Below, in pieces: positions 1-13,800 of a stretch of DNA of 64,000 bases. The first letter of the stretch is position 1; the number at the start of each line of letters is the position of its first letter. This DNA is from Warburgia ugandensis (lineage: Eukaryota > Streptophyta > Magnoliopsida > Canellales > Canellaceae). The notes under the pieces are model-generated. The model was given only the letters and a program-made list of their open reading frames with translations, made no database searches and was not told the origin of the DNA. Both the position numbers and the translations under genes were made by a program. Where the stretch lies: positions 29,523,437-29,587,436 of the forward strand of contig CP141138.1 of assembly GCA_035236585.1 (NCBI GenBank). Direction: 5' to 3'.

Positions 1-973
1 GTTCAATATTCTTAAATAAAAAGAAGTCTATTTGGCTTTTATGAAGTCCACTTTTAAAGGTTATTAAGTGTTCATCTCGCTTCCTAAAGAGTGTATTTGC
101 AATGACTAGGTTATATGACAAAGCAAAATTGAGAATAGTTTCCCCCATCTCATTTCGTTCACTTGTACCATACCCTTTGTATATTCTATCGTATCCTTCC
201 TTTTCTTTTCCTACATGGCCATTTAAATCTACTCCTATAAATATCTCCTCAGTGTTAGGAATTTTTTACATGACTCTCTCTATATCTTCCCAAAACTCTC
301 TTAATTATATCTTATAACCCTACTTGTGGAGCATATGTACTTATAACATCTATGATCTACTCTCCTAGAACATGTTTTATTGTTATAATTCTATCACTAA
401 TTCTTTTAACATCCACAACTTTATCCTTTAATTCTTTATCCACTATTATTCCTACTTCATTTCTATTATTATCCTTTCCTACATGGGATAATTTATACCC
501 ATCGATTTCTCTACCTTTAGCCCCTTTCCACTTGGTTTCTTAGATACAAGCGATGTTGACTCTCCTACATTTCATCGTGTCTACTAACTCTAAACTCTTA
601 CTTGTCAATGTCCTTATATTCCATGTGGTAATACGAATCTTATGCTCTAGAGATATCCTATTTACGGGTCTCCTTCTCAATCTCCATGGCATGAACCCAT
701 GTCCACTTGTCATTGCACTTGGGTTCTGATGCAGCAGGTCACTTCCAAGGGGACGCTCTTGCAACCCTTGCCCATTTTTTACTACACCCAGGATCCGATA
801 TAGCACGTCGCTTCTAAGGGAATGCCCTAGCAACCCTTGCTCATTTTTCGCTGCACCTGGTATTAGATGCAGTGCATCGCTTATGGGGAACGCCCTAGCT
901 TGAGGAAATATCAGTTTTCAAGTCATACCCTCCTCCTTTTTCATCCAAGCTTGGGATCGGCATTGGCAAAGTT
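1..973 (-). mobile_element. RTE-clade LINE, copy A (5' part, cut by window edge)
   Basis: This is the 5' end of a non-LTR retrotransposon reading leftward out of the window. Near 600-640 on the minus strand the endonuclease start is readable (RITTWNIRTLTSK), as in plant RTE-type endonuclease/reverse transcriptase proteins. The stretch at 1-160 is the reverse complement, with few differences, of copy C at about 21020-21180, and the leader at 700-970 matches the leaders of copies B and C. The leader has repeated GC-richer segments of the type 'gcaacccttgcccattttt'. The reading frame is broken by stops, so the copy looks dead. The 3' end and its target-site duplication lie outside the window. 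Confidence 0.85.
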
Positions 974-3239
<2,266 letters not shown>

Positions 3240-3620
3240 ACTTTCAACAAAATTTTCAAAGTGCCTCAACAACCTTTGCTTATTAAGTCTATAATGATGC
3301 CGTCAACTCTTGTAAACTTAAATTGGAGATTTATTTTATTTCTTCAATAACTAAGACCACGGAATCATATTTTTCTAACAAACTAATCAAATATTTTTTT
3401 ATAACTTTCCTATCTGTTATAACGGCACCATGCATACCCATTTGATTTACTACTTCAATATTCTAGAAAAAATATTGTTTTAGAGTTTCAGATTCTTTCA
3501 TCTGGATATTCTCTAACTTGCTTCTAAGAGCTTATGGTGTAATCATTCTCACTACCATATATCCCCAATGTGGAAATGAATGTATGTCAATTTTTAATGT
3601 ATATAAAGATTGTAAGAAAA
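3240..3620 (-). mobile_element. Ty1/copia gag fragment (fossil)
   Basis: Minus-strand reading of about 3240-3560 gives segments typical of the copia gag (UBN2-type) domain, such as 'ESETLKQY', 'VNQMGMHG' and 'LQELTASL', in the expected order. Only this part of gag was seen; no LTRs or pol were found beside it. It is broken and looks old. An A-run at about 3669-3690 lies just outside it. Confidence 0.7.
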
Positions 3621-3849
3621 TTGCATCATCTGTTATATTGAATGTAGAAATATTAGTGATTGTAATGTTTAAAAAAAAAAAAAAAAAAAAATTTAAAAGG
3701 CACTTTTGAAGTTGTATACTTTTGAAATTGTTTGGCTAAATGACTTAAAAAGTTATTGATTTTCAAAGTCGGCTTGATAGGAGTCATTTTTTAACCAACT
3801 TCTATTAGCATTTTTTTTACTAACTTTAAAAGTCTCCTGTGTGCTAATG

Positions 3850-6640
3850 TAATCTCAATTAATCAAGATGCAAGACCAACTTGCACTTATATTCATAGGT
3901 AGTTATCTCATGATGAATTGAAATTTTTGTTAGCAAAAAGTGGATTACAGAGTATGAGAAGATTCATGAATTATCTCAACTAGTTCAATCTCTACTCCAG
4001 TCTTCACTAGATGAGCAAATAGACTAGTAAAAACCTAGTTCATCAAAGATTCTCAAGAATTTTCCTCTTCAAATACTTGAATTGTCTTCCACAAAGAACT
4101 CAACCTCCTTGAAATCACATTATATTCTTATGATCCCATTCTCATTATATCCATTAATAATGAAGGAAAACAAACTTCCTAGAAGATATAGAAACATGTC
4201 ACATATGGTGGGATGTTTGTGATTGTCTAGAATATCAAGAAGAACCACTTGATCCAACAGAATATGAAGGGAGAAAAAAGAAGAAAAAAATCGTTCCAAT
4301 GAAAACTCAAAGAAAGATATGAGGTAGGTGATCCAACTCTTTGAAATCTTAGAGAACCATTAGGTAAATTCGATTGCTATGTCCTCTATCTCAGTAGTGG
4401 TACTCTCGCCAAAATCTCTTCTCAAAATAAACCTCATCAAAACCATCTTCTACCCACAAATCTACCTCCTAAATCTCCTACACCTTTACCCAAATATTAT
4501 TAAAAAGCATTATGCCTTATTGATAATCCCAAAAAAATCCTTACCCATCAAAATCATCACCATAACCTTATCAAATTTGGAAACCAAAGAACCCACAACC
4601 ATCAAGAATCCCATAAGTCAATATGATGACTTCAACAGAAATTTTCCCATTTTAAATTTTTTATTATTATTCACAACAAAACACAACTCAAGCTTGAAAA
4701 ATAAAAAATCCTATAGAAAGAAATGGAGAAGAATATTGAAAGAAAATAACGAGAGCAAAAGCAGCTCTTAATTGGCAAGTAGAGAATGCAAGAGCATAGA
4801 ACAAAACGCTTCAAGAAATCCTTTAAAATAAAAAGGCTTTATCTACTACTATTACTCAGAAGCTATCTTTCTCAAATAGCATTATTTTTTAATTAAAAGT
4901 AAAGATAGAATCTCTTCATAAAGAATGCTACACCATTGTCACATCAGTAAAAGATCTCTCTCTTGGAAGTAAATTACTTAGTGAGAAAGAGGAAGAAAAA
5001 AGGTTCTTACAAGCTCAACTCAAATCTATTGAAGCATCCTTAGAGAAAAGAAGCATCTCAAGTACAAAATGACTCAATCTTCATCCACCACCAAAAATCT
5101 ATCCTACTTTGCAACAAAATATCTCCTCATCCATCACTCAACCAAACTATCCACACATGCTACAACCTCTCAAACGAGCCCAATTTTCTTCTCCACAAAA
5201 ATACCAACATCTTCAACTACAACCCTTACAAGGAGTATAAAGTTGTTTCAGCACTTTTAGAGAAGATATCTTCACAAAAATGCACAAACTCGTTCTTAGA
5301 CCAAATCCACAAAAACAAAAAGGAAAATATTTATTCCATCTTCGTCAACACCTCTACTAAACCCTCCTAATCCCATAGTATGCACTTTAGGACCTAAACC
5401 AGCAAAAATATTTCCTCTTGAAAAACCTAATCCTATTGAAAGCTTTATCAAAAAATCTCTTTAAACCTATACCTCTATCTCTAACACTTCTTTAGAATTT
5501 CTTGAGTCAAACTGAGAAATCATTCCTGATGCTTTTATAAAAGAAACCACTTACAATAAACCTTATGAAGAACCTATGGTTGAAGAACATCCAAAAAAAA
5601 ATTATATTCCTCTGGCAATAGATATCAAAAGGTTGTTCACAATTGATGATGTTCCTCCTTCAAAGTAGCATAAAAGAATTACAAAAATTCATGCTTGGTG
5701 CAAAATAGAATTAGGAACATCTCAAACAATGATCATAGAGGTAATAAAAAGACTCATCCCAAGATTCATATGCAAATTAAGAGACTAGTGGTATCATTAG
5801 GGGAATACTTCCAATTACAAGTTTTCCAATGCCCTTCTCTTAAAGGATTATTTGGTTATTTACAGACAAGATTTATTGGATCTCTACATCATCAAATAAA
5901 AACTTACAGAGATGAATAATTAAAGATGAAATATTGTTCATTTAAGATCAAGGATTTAGAAAAGCATTTTGACGAGATGTTTCAAAGATATTATGCCATC
6001 AATGGTGTGGACAATGTCAACCTCAAATAGGTATTCGTCAACTCATTACTTAAACTTCTTAGAAATAAAACTCACAAGTTGATGGAAAATATGAACTTAT
6101 CTCTTCAAGAATCTTCCTTAGGTGTTATCTAGCAATATAATAAATTTGCTTTGCAGCAGTTATGCAACCAAAGAAAGTTTCTTATAGAAATGAAAAAAAA
6201 AAAAAAAAAAAGTAAAAAGATTGGAGTTGCTTGTGAAACACCAAATCTTACTATTAAATGTAAAAAGGAGAAAAATTGTTCTCGCAACTTTAAGAAGAAA
6301 TAAGATTGAAGAAAAATTCAAAGGAGTATTGTCACAAGTCAAAATTCAGAAAAAGAAGAAATTGATGATATTTGAGGGAAAAAATTTCAAAGAAAAATCT
6401 ACATATAAATGCTTTCTATAAAAAAACAAATATGGACACTTTGTAAAACACTATCCAAAGAAATAGAAGTATCAAACTTCTTCAATAGCTAGTAGCATGC
6501 ACATACACAGACTTTTCATATGTTAAATATGTGCTCTCTTGATAAAGAATACTCACCAGAAACACTAATAACTATTGGTTATACTGATAGTGAAAGTGAC
6601 TTTAAAAGCTCTTATGACCTATGCAACCATTATTTGAAAT
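3850..6640 (+). mobile_element. Endogenous caulimovirid fossil, petuvirus/florendovirus-like
   Basis: Plus-strand reading recalls the single polyprotein of petuvirus-like endogenous pararetroviruses. The clearest part is the coat-protein region at about 5530-6480, with the segment 'RYYAINGVD', a Lys-rich stretch, and a zinc-knuckle-like region near 6400-6470. Upstream (about 4170-4330) is a short acidic stretch of the kind found before the coat domain. Protease, reverse transcriptase and RNase H parts were not seen. The copy is partial, carries many breaks and appears old. It ends against an inverted second fragment of the same element. Confidence 0.65.
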
Positions 6641-7080
6641 ATTTCTAATTCTGTTTTGCACCAAGCATGAATTTCTATAATTCTTTCATATCCTTTTGAA
6701 GGATAAACATCATCAATTTTGAAATATATATATATAAATTATTGGAGGAATATAAAATGCTTCTAAAGGCTCTTCATAAGGTTTATGTCAATAGTATCTT
6801 GCATAAAAGTATCAGGAGTGATGTCTGAGTCTAAATCAAGAAATTCTAAAGACGTGTTAGAGATGAAGGTTTCTTGAGGTGTGTTTAAACAAAATTTTTA
6901 GAAAGCTTTCAATAGGATTAGATTTTTCAAAAGAAAACATTTTTATTGATTAAGGTTCTGAAGCACCTACTATAGGATAAAAAAGGTTCATGTTGATGAA
7001 AAGATTTGAAAAAGGATGATAGAATAAATATTTCTTCTTTTTGTTTTTGTGAACAACCTATGGTTCGTCTCTTATTTGAT
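6640..7080 (-). mobile_element. Second caulimovirid fragment, inverted relative to the first
   Basis: This segment is the imperfect reverse complement of about 5300-5710 in the neighbouring fossil. For example, the sequence at 6655-6715 mirrors 5635-5705, and that at 6880-7050 mirrors 5308-5470. The two fragments therefore meet in inverted orientation, an arrangement common in rearranged endogenous pararetrovirus loci. It is short, broken, and lies just beyond the 3' end of the FHIT gene. Confidence 0.7.
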
Positions 7081-7713
7081 GTGGGAATGGTTTGATAGAG
7101 GATGTATGAAAAACTTGATTTAATTATTTTTATTGTATTCTAGAACCATAATAGAAACTCATCATAAATAAAAAATACAACCTGAGCAATTACAATCACC
7201 TAGCAAGCAACTAAAGCCGAGGCATATCATTAGATTTGTCTAATAAGGAAGGAACTCAAAGTGAGACAACATCTCTTGTGCAAGACGACTATAGTTGGCC
7301 CTTTATCATCTTCTATTTTAGTAGACTTAAAAATTATTAAATCTAGTTTCCCAAACAGGCACTTAGGCATAAGAATTATATCTTCCTCAATTTGAGGGTT
7401 AAGAAGTGAGCTACACACTGACAGCCCAAAGGTGAAGGCTCTAAAGAAGTAAATTCCACCGGGAAAAGAAAAATACACCACCCCATCGTATAATAAAAAT
7501 TCTTTGACTTGGTTATCCATGGATTCTTGACCAGCCGCGAACCATAATTTAAGTCAAATAACGAGAAGATCAGATTTCTGTCCAAAGACAGATTCCTTAG
7601 GTCTGACATAATCATGCAAGTTTGGGTTCTCGCATGTGTAATAATCACAAAATGGTCACTAATTGACCAAATCATAGATGGGAAACAAGACGACTAGATA
7701 ACATCCTTCGAGT
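7081..7713 (-). other. Probable FHIT 3' untranslated region and polyadenylation area
   Basis: This is the sequence downstream of the FHIT stop codon. On the minus strand an AATAAA hexamer lies at 7129-7134, about 580 bases past the stop, and is the best poly(A) signal candidate I saw before the caulimovirid fragment begins. Small open frames here show no recognisable domain. The transcript end is inferred, not shown. Confidence 0.35.
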
Positions 7714-7830
7714 CTATGAGAAAAGCACTCGAAGTTCAGCTGCCTCTTGAGCCATTTCTTCTAGGGTCCGGTCTTTTCTTTCTACGTCCAAGTCAAGCTT
7801 CTCCTTTAGCTCCTTCTCCTTCACGTCTAT
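7714..7830 (-). CDS. FHIT: FHIT exon 5, C-terminus and stop
   Basis: The acceptor TTTCTACAG|ATA opens a 38-codon tail, [16 protein letters not shown] to [10 protein letters not shown], followed by a TAG stop at 7714-7716. The charged helical tail and [11 protein letters not shown] segment match the FHIT family C-terminus. Confidence 0.93.
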   Translation of the reverse strand: MDVKEKELKEKLDLDVERKDRTLEEMAQEAAELRVLFS

Positions 7831-10800
7831 CTGTAGAAAATTGATAGGAAAATGAGATGGTAGCAGGTCCCAGTTGATCTGGGTGAAAGTCATATAAATC
7901 TTACATGAAGCAGCAGGCACAAAAAGCCTATTCTTGAGGTTTTTTTAGTGGCGGCTGCAGAATAAGTAAATTTGACACGAATTTAGATGAACAAGGACGC
8001 TGGCTCTTACAGCGTCATATATCTCATCATTTTTCTCAAAGTCACCGCCTTTCCTTGGGAGGATATGAATATGAACATGAGGTACTGTTTGCCCAGCCTG
8101 TGGTCCATCCTGAAACGCAAGAAATAAATAAGTATGCCAGGAATGAAAAAGGAGAAATGCCTTTCAGTAAACTTGGTACTATTAGTTAGACGACCAAGTT
8201 CGATATTACTGATTGACCATTAAATAAATCTATCTATAAAGGATATTCTGTTCATACAAAAATTGCAGTATCTAACACGTAAATTAGGCAACAAATATCA
8301 ATTAAACCTCTATCCTCATTTTTGTCTTATTTGCGCATTGTCATAATCTTGTAGATGTTTGTAATTATCTCAAGAAAACTTCATCGGTGTTAATATGAAT
8401 TAATAATAATGACCCGGTAATATATCATCCCAGATTATTGATGACATATACAGACCTTTGGATTGTCATGTTTCCCTGTAGGTTGTCTTGAGAATATCGA
8501 CAAATTCATAAAGTCTTAAGTTAGACAGAACAATTCAGCATTTCTTGCGGAAATATTCTTACATGGCTTAAAAACCAGAATGGCACATTCTCGGCAAATT
8601 CTGGTATGTTGATGGCAGTCAGATCATGTCCGACCAAAACAGTGGCATACATCTCACGACCATCATTGGAAAGTAGATAATAACTGCTCAAATTTTATTT
8701 AGCAGATATAATCAAATTGAATGGGAGCCTTGGCGCAATGGTAGAGTTGTTGTCGCATGACCTGAAAGTCATGGCTTCAAAGTGTGGTAACAGCCTCTTG
8801 CAAAAAATGCAAGGTTAGGCCGCAAACTGCAGACCCTTTGTGGTCTGCCCCTCCCCTGGAACCTGCATATGCAGGAGCTTTGTGCACTAGGCTGCCCTTT
8901 TTTCTTCTAAATATAATCAAATTACCTAAGTTTAAGAATGGCACCTAGCATGAGACGACCAATTGTTTGTAGAAAATCAAGGAACTTAAATTTGTTATCT
9001 ATAAGAACGGATACCTAAGAGCCCAACGGATAAAATGATCACTACTGTAAGACAACAGAAGATGTTGCGCCACTTGTATGGTCCACAAGAATGAGACTGA
9101 AAATAATGGCAAGTCTATTAAGTCTCTTTTCGGCATCAAGATATAAGAGCTCAGACTGCTTTCTTTTCATTCCAGTAGGAATGATGCAAAAACAAAGACA
9201 GCTATCAGCTCTTCAGTGTCCATGCTATCCGCCTCTTACTTCCTTCATGACAAAATAACACAAAAATATTGCAACTAAGGAAGCAGTAGAAGTGCACTTT
9301 AAATTATTGATGGAACGTAAGCGGGCCAAGGTTAAGCCTTCAAAGCAAATAAAAGATTCATTGTTGCTGGAGTTGATACTTGGACTCTGGATCTAAGCAT
9401 GAAGTAGATCAGTGCACCAGGATGCCAAGATATATTAAGCCGAATCCAACAAACAGCAATTTTACCATCTAGAAGACTTTGATATTCTGGATAGCTTAAG
9501 ATTGGGTTTACAAACTCGATGAGAGGACATCATCACTTACTGCAATCTTTTGTTGCGGCACTTGTCTTTGTACTTCATAACACATATGGGGGGAAATTAC
9601 TCTACTTCAGAAAAGGGAACGATGCACGTCATCGTGTTTAAAGTGACATCCACAATAATGCAATTTATGTTGCTGAATAAAATATTGTGGGTTTCTTGAG
9701 CATGGTAAAACAGAGTTGTTTCGGAATAAGAGCATCCTTGAGTGTTCCATGACTCAAAAATATCGACCAACTGATCAACATCTAACAGAAGCAATGTGGA
9801 CAATATTCTCACTGTAATTATTAAATGTTAATATGAAGTCTCTCAAGAAACTCTGCCACTGCTAGTCCCAAACCCAAACAAAAAGGAGGGTGGTTTTGTA
9901 TGAAGTGCCAGCCGATAAGGAAAACTTTAGAAAACCCCATGACAAAAACCGATCATTGACATTCCCTCAAGCTAAGGCATTCCCCTCAAGTGACATACTG
10001 CATCAGATTCTGAGTACAATAAAAAATAGACAAGGGCTAGTAGGGCAATTACCTTAAAAGCAATGTGCTGCATTGGATCTCGGGTGTGGTGGAAAATAGA
10101 TAAGAGCTGATAGAGCGTTCCCATGAAAGCGATGCTCTGCATCAGAATCTAGGTCCAGAGGAAAGTAAGCATGGGTTTATGTCATAGGGGTCAAGAAGTG
10201 CATGGGTGAATGGGCCAACTCAAGAGAATAAGGTTCGTATAACCACATGGAATATAAACACATTGACATGTAAGAGTCTAGAATTAGTAGATATGATGAA
10301 ATACAGTAGAGTCAACATCGCTTGTACCCAAGAAAGCTAGTGGAAAGGGGTTAAAACTAGAAAAATCGATGGGTATAAGTCCTAATATGTAGGAAAGGAC
10401 AATAATAGAAATAGCGTAAGGATAATGGTAGATGAATAATTAAAGGATAAAGTTGTAGTCGTGAAAAGAACTAGTGATAAAATTATACTATAACACATGT
10501 TCTAGGAGAGAAGATCATAAATATTATAAATGTATATGCACTGCAAATAGGGTTAGAAGATAGAATCAAGAGACAGTTCTAAGAAGATATGGAAGGAGTC
10601 ATACAAGAAATTCTTAACATAGAGGGGATATTTATAGGAGCAGACTTAAACAGTTGTGTAAGAAAAGAAAATGAAGAATATTATAGGGTACATGGAGGTA
10701 TGGTATTAGAGAAACGAGATGGAAGAAGCTAATCCTCGATTTTTCTTTGGCATATGACCACTTTTTAAGAAGAAGGATGAACAATTAATAACCTTTAAAA

Positions 10801-13800
10801 GACCATATAAAAGCCAAATAGATGTTTTTTCCTTAAGAATACCATAAGATCAACGTGTAAGGATTGTATACCCTATGAGAGTTTAACCTCACAACATTGG
10901 TTAATAATAATGGATATCTACATTAAAAGACAAAAGAAAGGAAATGAACTTGATAGATATCTAAAAACTAAGTGGTGAAACTTAAAGGGGAGAAGATAAA
11001 CATCATTCACAGCAAGTTGATGGTAGAAGGAAATTGGAACAATAAAATAGAAACAAACACCATATGAACTAATACAGCCAAATCCATTAAGAAAGTAACA
11101 AAAGATGTTCTAAGAGTATCTAAAGGTAAAAGGCAACTAATAAAGTAAATTTAGTGGAGTAAAAAAGCGCAAAAAGTTACTAAAAAGAAAAGGGTGTATT
11201 TTAAAGCATGGCAGAGGACTAGAAATAAAGACATCTTTGACTAATATAAGAATGTTAAAAAGGTTGCTAAGAGAATAATAAGTGAGTTTAAACTCAAGGC
11301 ATATGATAATCTCTATAATATATTAAGATTAAGAAACGGTAAGAAATGTGTTTAAACTTGCTAAAATATGAAAACAGAATGGTAAGGACTTAAGTACATT
11401 AAAAGTGATGACCAAAGAATACTAGTCGAAGATGATAAGATCAAACAAAGTTGGGAAAGTTATTTTCGAAAATTGTTAAATGACAATAGCCCTAACCAAG
11501 GATTGGAAGTACCATTAACCCAAATAATATTGAACATTATAGGTACGGCTGTAGGATTAAATACCTGAAGTAAAAAAGCACTTGAAAAAGATGAAATTAG
11601 GAAAGGCTCTAGGCCAATGGTATACCAATTGAGGTTTGGAAGTATTTGGGAGATACTGAAGTAGTTTAATTGACAAAGTTGTTTCACAAGATTATAAAAT
11701 CAAAGAAAATGATGAATGAACAGATGAAGAGCTCAATTGTAGCAATTTATAATAATAAAGGAGACATATAGAGTTGTACTAATTATTGTGGGATCAAACT
11801 TATGAGCCATACCATGACAATTTTTGAAAGAGTCATTGAGAAGAAGCTACAACATGAGACAAGTGAATCAGAGAACAAGTTTCATTTCATGCCTACAAGG
11901 TCTAACATGAAATCTATTTTCCTGCTTAAAGAATTGATGGAGAAATATAGAGAGAGGAGAAAGTACATCCACACAATCTTTATTGACTTAGCAAAGCCTT
12001 ATGATAGGGTCCTAAGAGAGTTAATTTGGTGGACATTAGGTAAGAAAAGGTTTCATGGGGGTATATAGACAAAATTAAGGATATTTATGAGGAAGTGGTA
12101 AAAAATGTTAGGACCACTAGCGAAGAGACTATTCATTTTCTTGTCGCTATAGTATTGAACCAAGGATCGGCATTAAGCCCATACCTTTTCATGTTGGTTA
12201 TGGATGGGTTAATAAAACATATAAACTAGGAGATTCCACTATGCACGTTATTTGCTGATGATATAGTTTTGATTGATAAGACAATGGAGGGCATAAATAC
12301 AAAGCTGAAGTTATGGAGAGCTGCATTAGAATCTAAAGGATTTAAAATTAGCCGAACTAAGACAAAACATATAAAATGCAATTTTAGCACGGAAAGGAAC
12401 AAGAGTGGCGCAACAATAAAGATTGATAACCAAGAAGTCCCCCTAAAAGGCCACTTTCAATATTTAGCATCGATAATTCATGTGAGCAAAGAGACTAAGT
12501 TGAAGGTTACCCAGAGAATCCAAGAGGGTTGGAACAAATGGAGATTTTGCCTCTGGAGTTTTGTGTCATCGATGGGCCACTCAAACTGAAAGAAAAATTA
12601 TATAGGATGGCTGTAAGGTTGGCCATACTCTATGAATCAGAGTGTTGGGTAGTTAATGAACAACATGTACATAGGATGAGCATAGCCAAAATGAGGATAT
12701 TGAGATGTATGAGTGGCAAGACAAGAAATAATAGAATTAAAAATGAAAACATTATAGGAAACTTGGAGCAACACCAATAAGTAACAAGATGAGGGAGATT
12801 AGACTTAGATGGTTTGAATATGTCCAATGGAGATTGAAAACGGCACCTGTCAAGAGTGAGGCAATCAAAGTTGAAGGTTCTAAAAGTGCAAGGAAAAAGC
12901 CCAAAAGAACATGCATAGAAGTGGTGAGAAAAGATTTAAAAACTTTGGGACCGAATGAAGACATGATACTTAATTAAAGAGAATGGAGGAACAAGACTCA
13001 TGTGGCCATCCCCTAATCCAAATAAGGTCTTGATGATGATGAAGCCTCTCAAGTGTATGCCTAATATAAGGGTCTCAAAAGCAAACAACATGAAACAAGA
13101 GAATTAAAGATCTTGGAGAGGGATAGAGGAGTTCAACAAGCGAGACATTTGTACATGCAAGCTACCCACACCTATTAACTGAATTTCAGCACAGCAGGGA
13201 TTGTTTTTGTCTATGGAAAATTATAGACACTAAGCAAACATTAATATCAACAACTCTAAAAACAATCTTGGTGGAAAGCTATCCTCTTGCTTTAACAGCT
13301 TAAACACTAAAGAAATAAACACAATCTATGCCTACAGAACACTGCCACAACAGATATCAAGGCACAACCTTTTCAATATTGAAGATTTAGGTATGATTAT
13401 TGTTTACCAACATTTGATCCCTGAACCATTTTTCACTTTTCATTTTCATGTTTACATAATTTTTAAATGTTAGAATCCAATACTACTTTAAGTCTATTAT
13501 TTGCTAGTTATCAATTGTTGATCTGTTGCTGTGAGACCTCAAGGTCACAGGTTCAAGGCGTGGAAACAGTCTTGCAAAAATGCAAGGTAAGGCCCACATA
13601 CGTGGGAAATTCATGCACCGGGCTGCCGCTTTATCAATTGTTGATCATAATGTTGTAGTATGTATCAGTATGTTTTTATGCGATTACATGCATGACATCA
13701 CATGCCCATGTATATTCAAACAAAAAACAGCTTATGAAGCCACAGAGAGACAGAGAGAGCTCTACAGAAGCAACACAAAATAGAGGTCAATTCAGTAAAG

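Noticed and set aside
7230-7675. Minus-strand open frames downstream of the FHIT stop as a second gene
   Set aside because: They overlap each other, have no recognisable domain, and sit where the FHIT 3' untranslated region is expected.
8723-8800. tRNA gene suggested by box A and box B
   Set aside because: The boxes belong to the tRNA-derived head of an Au SINE; no full cloverleaf can be folded and the body continues as SINE. The same applies to 25680 and 29384.
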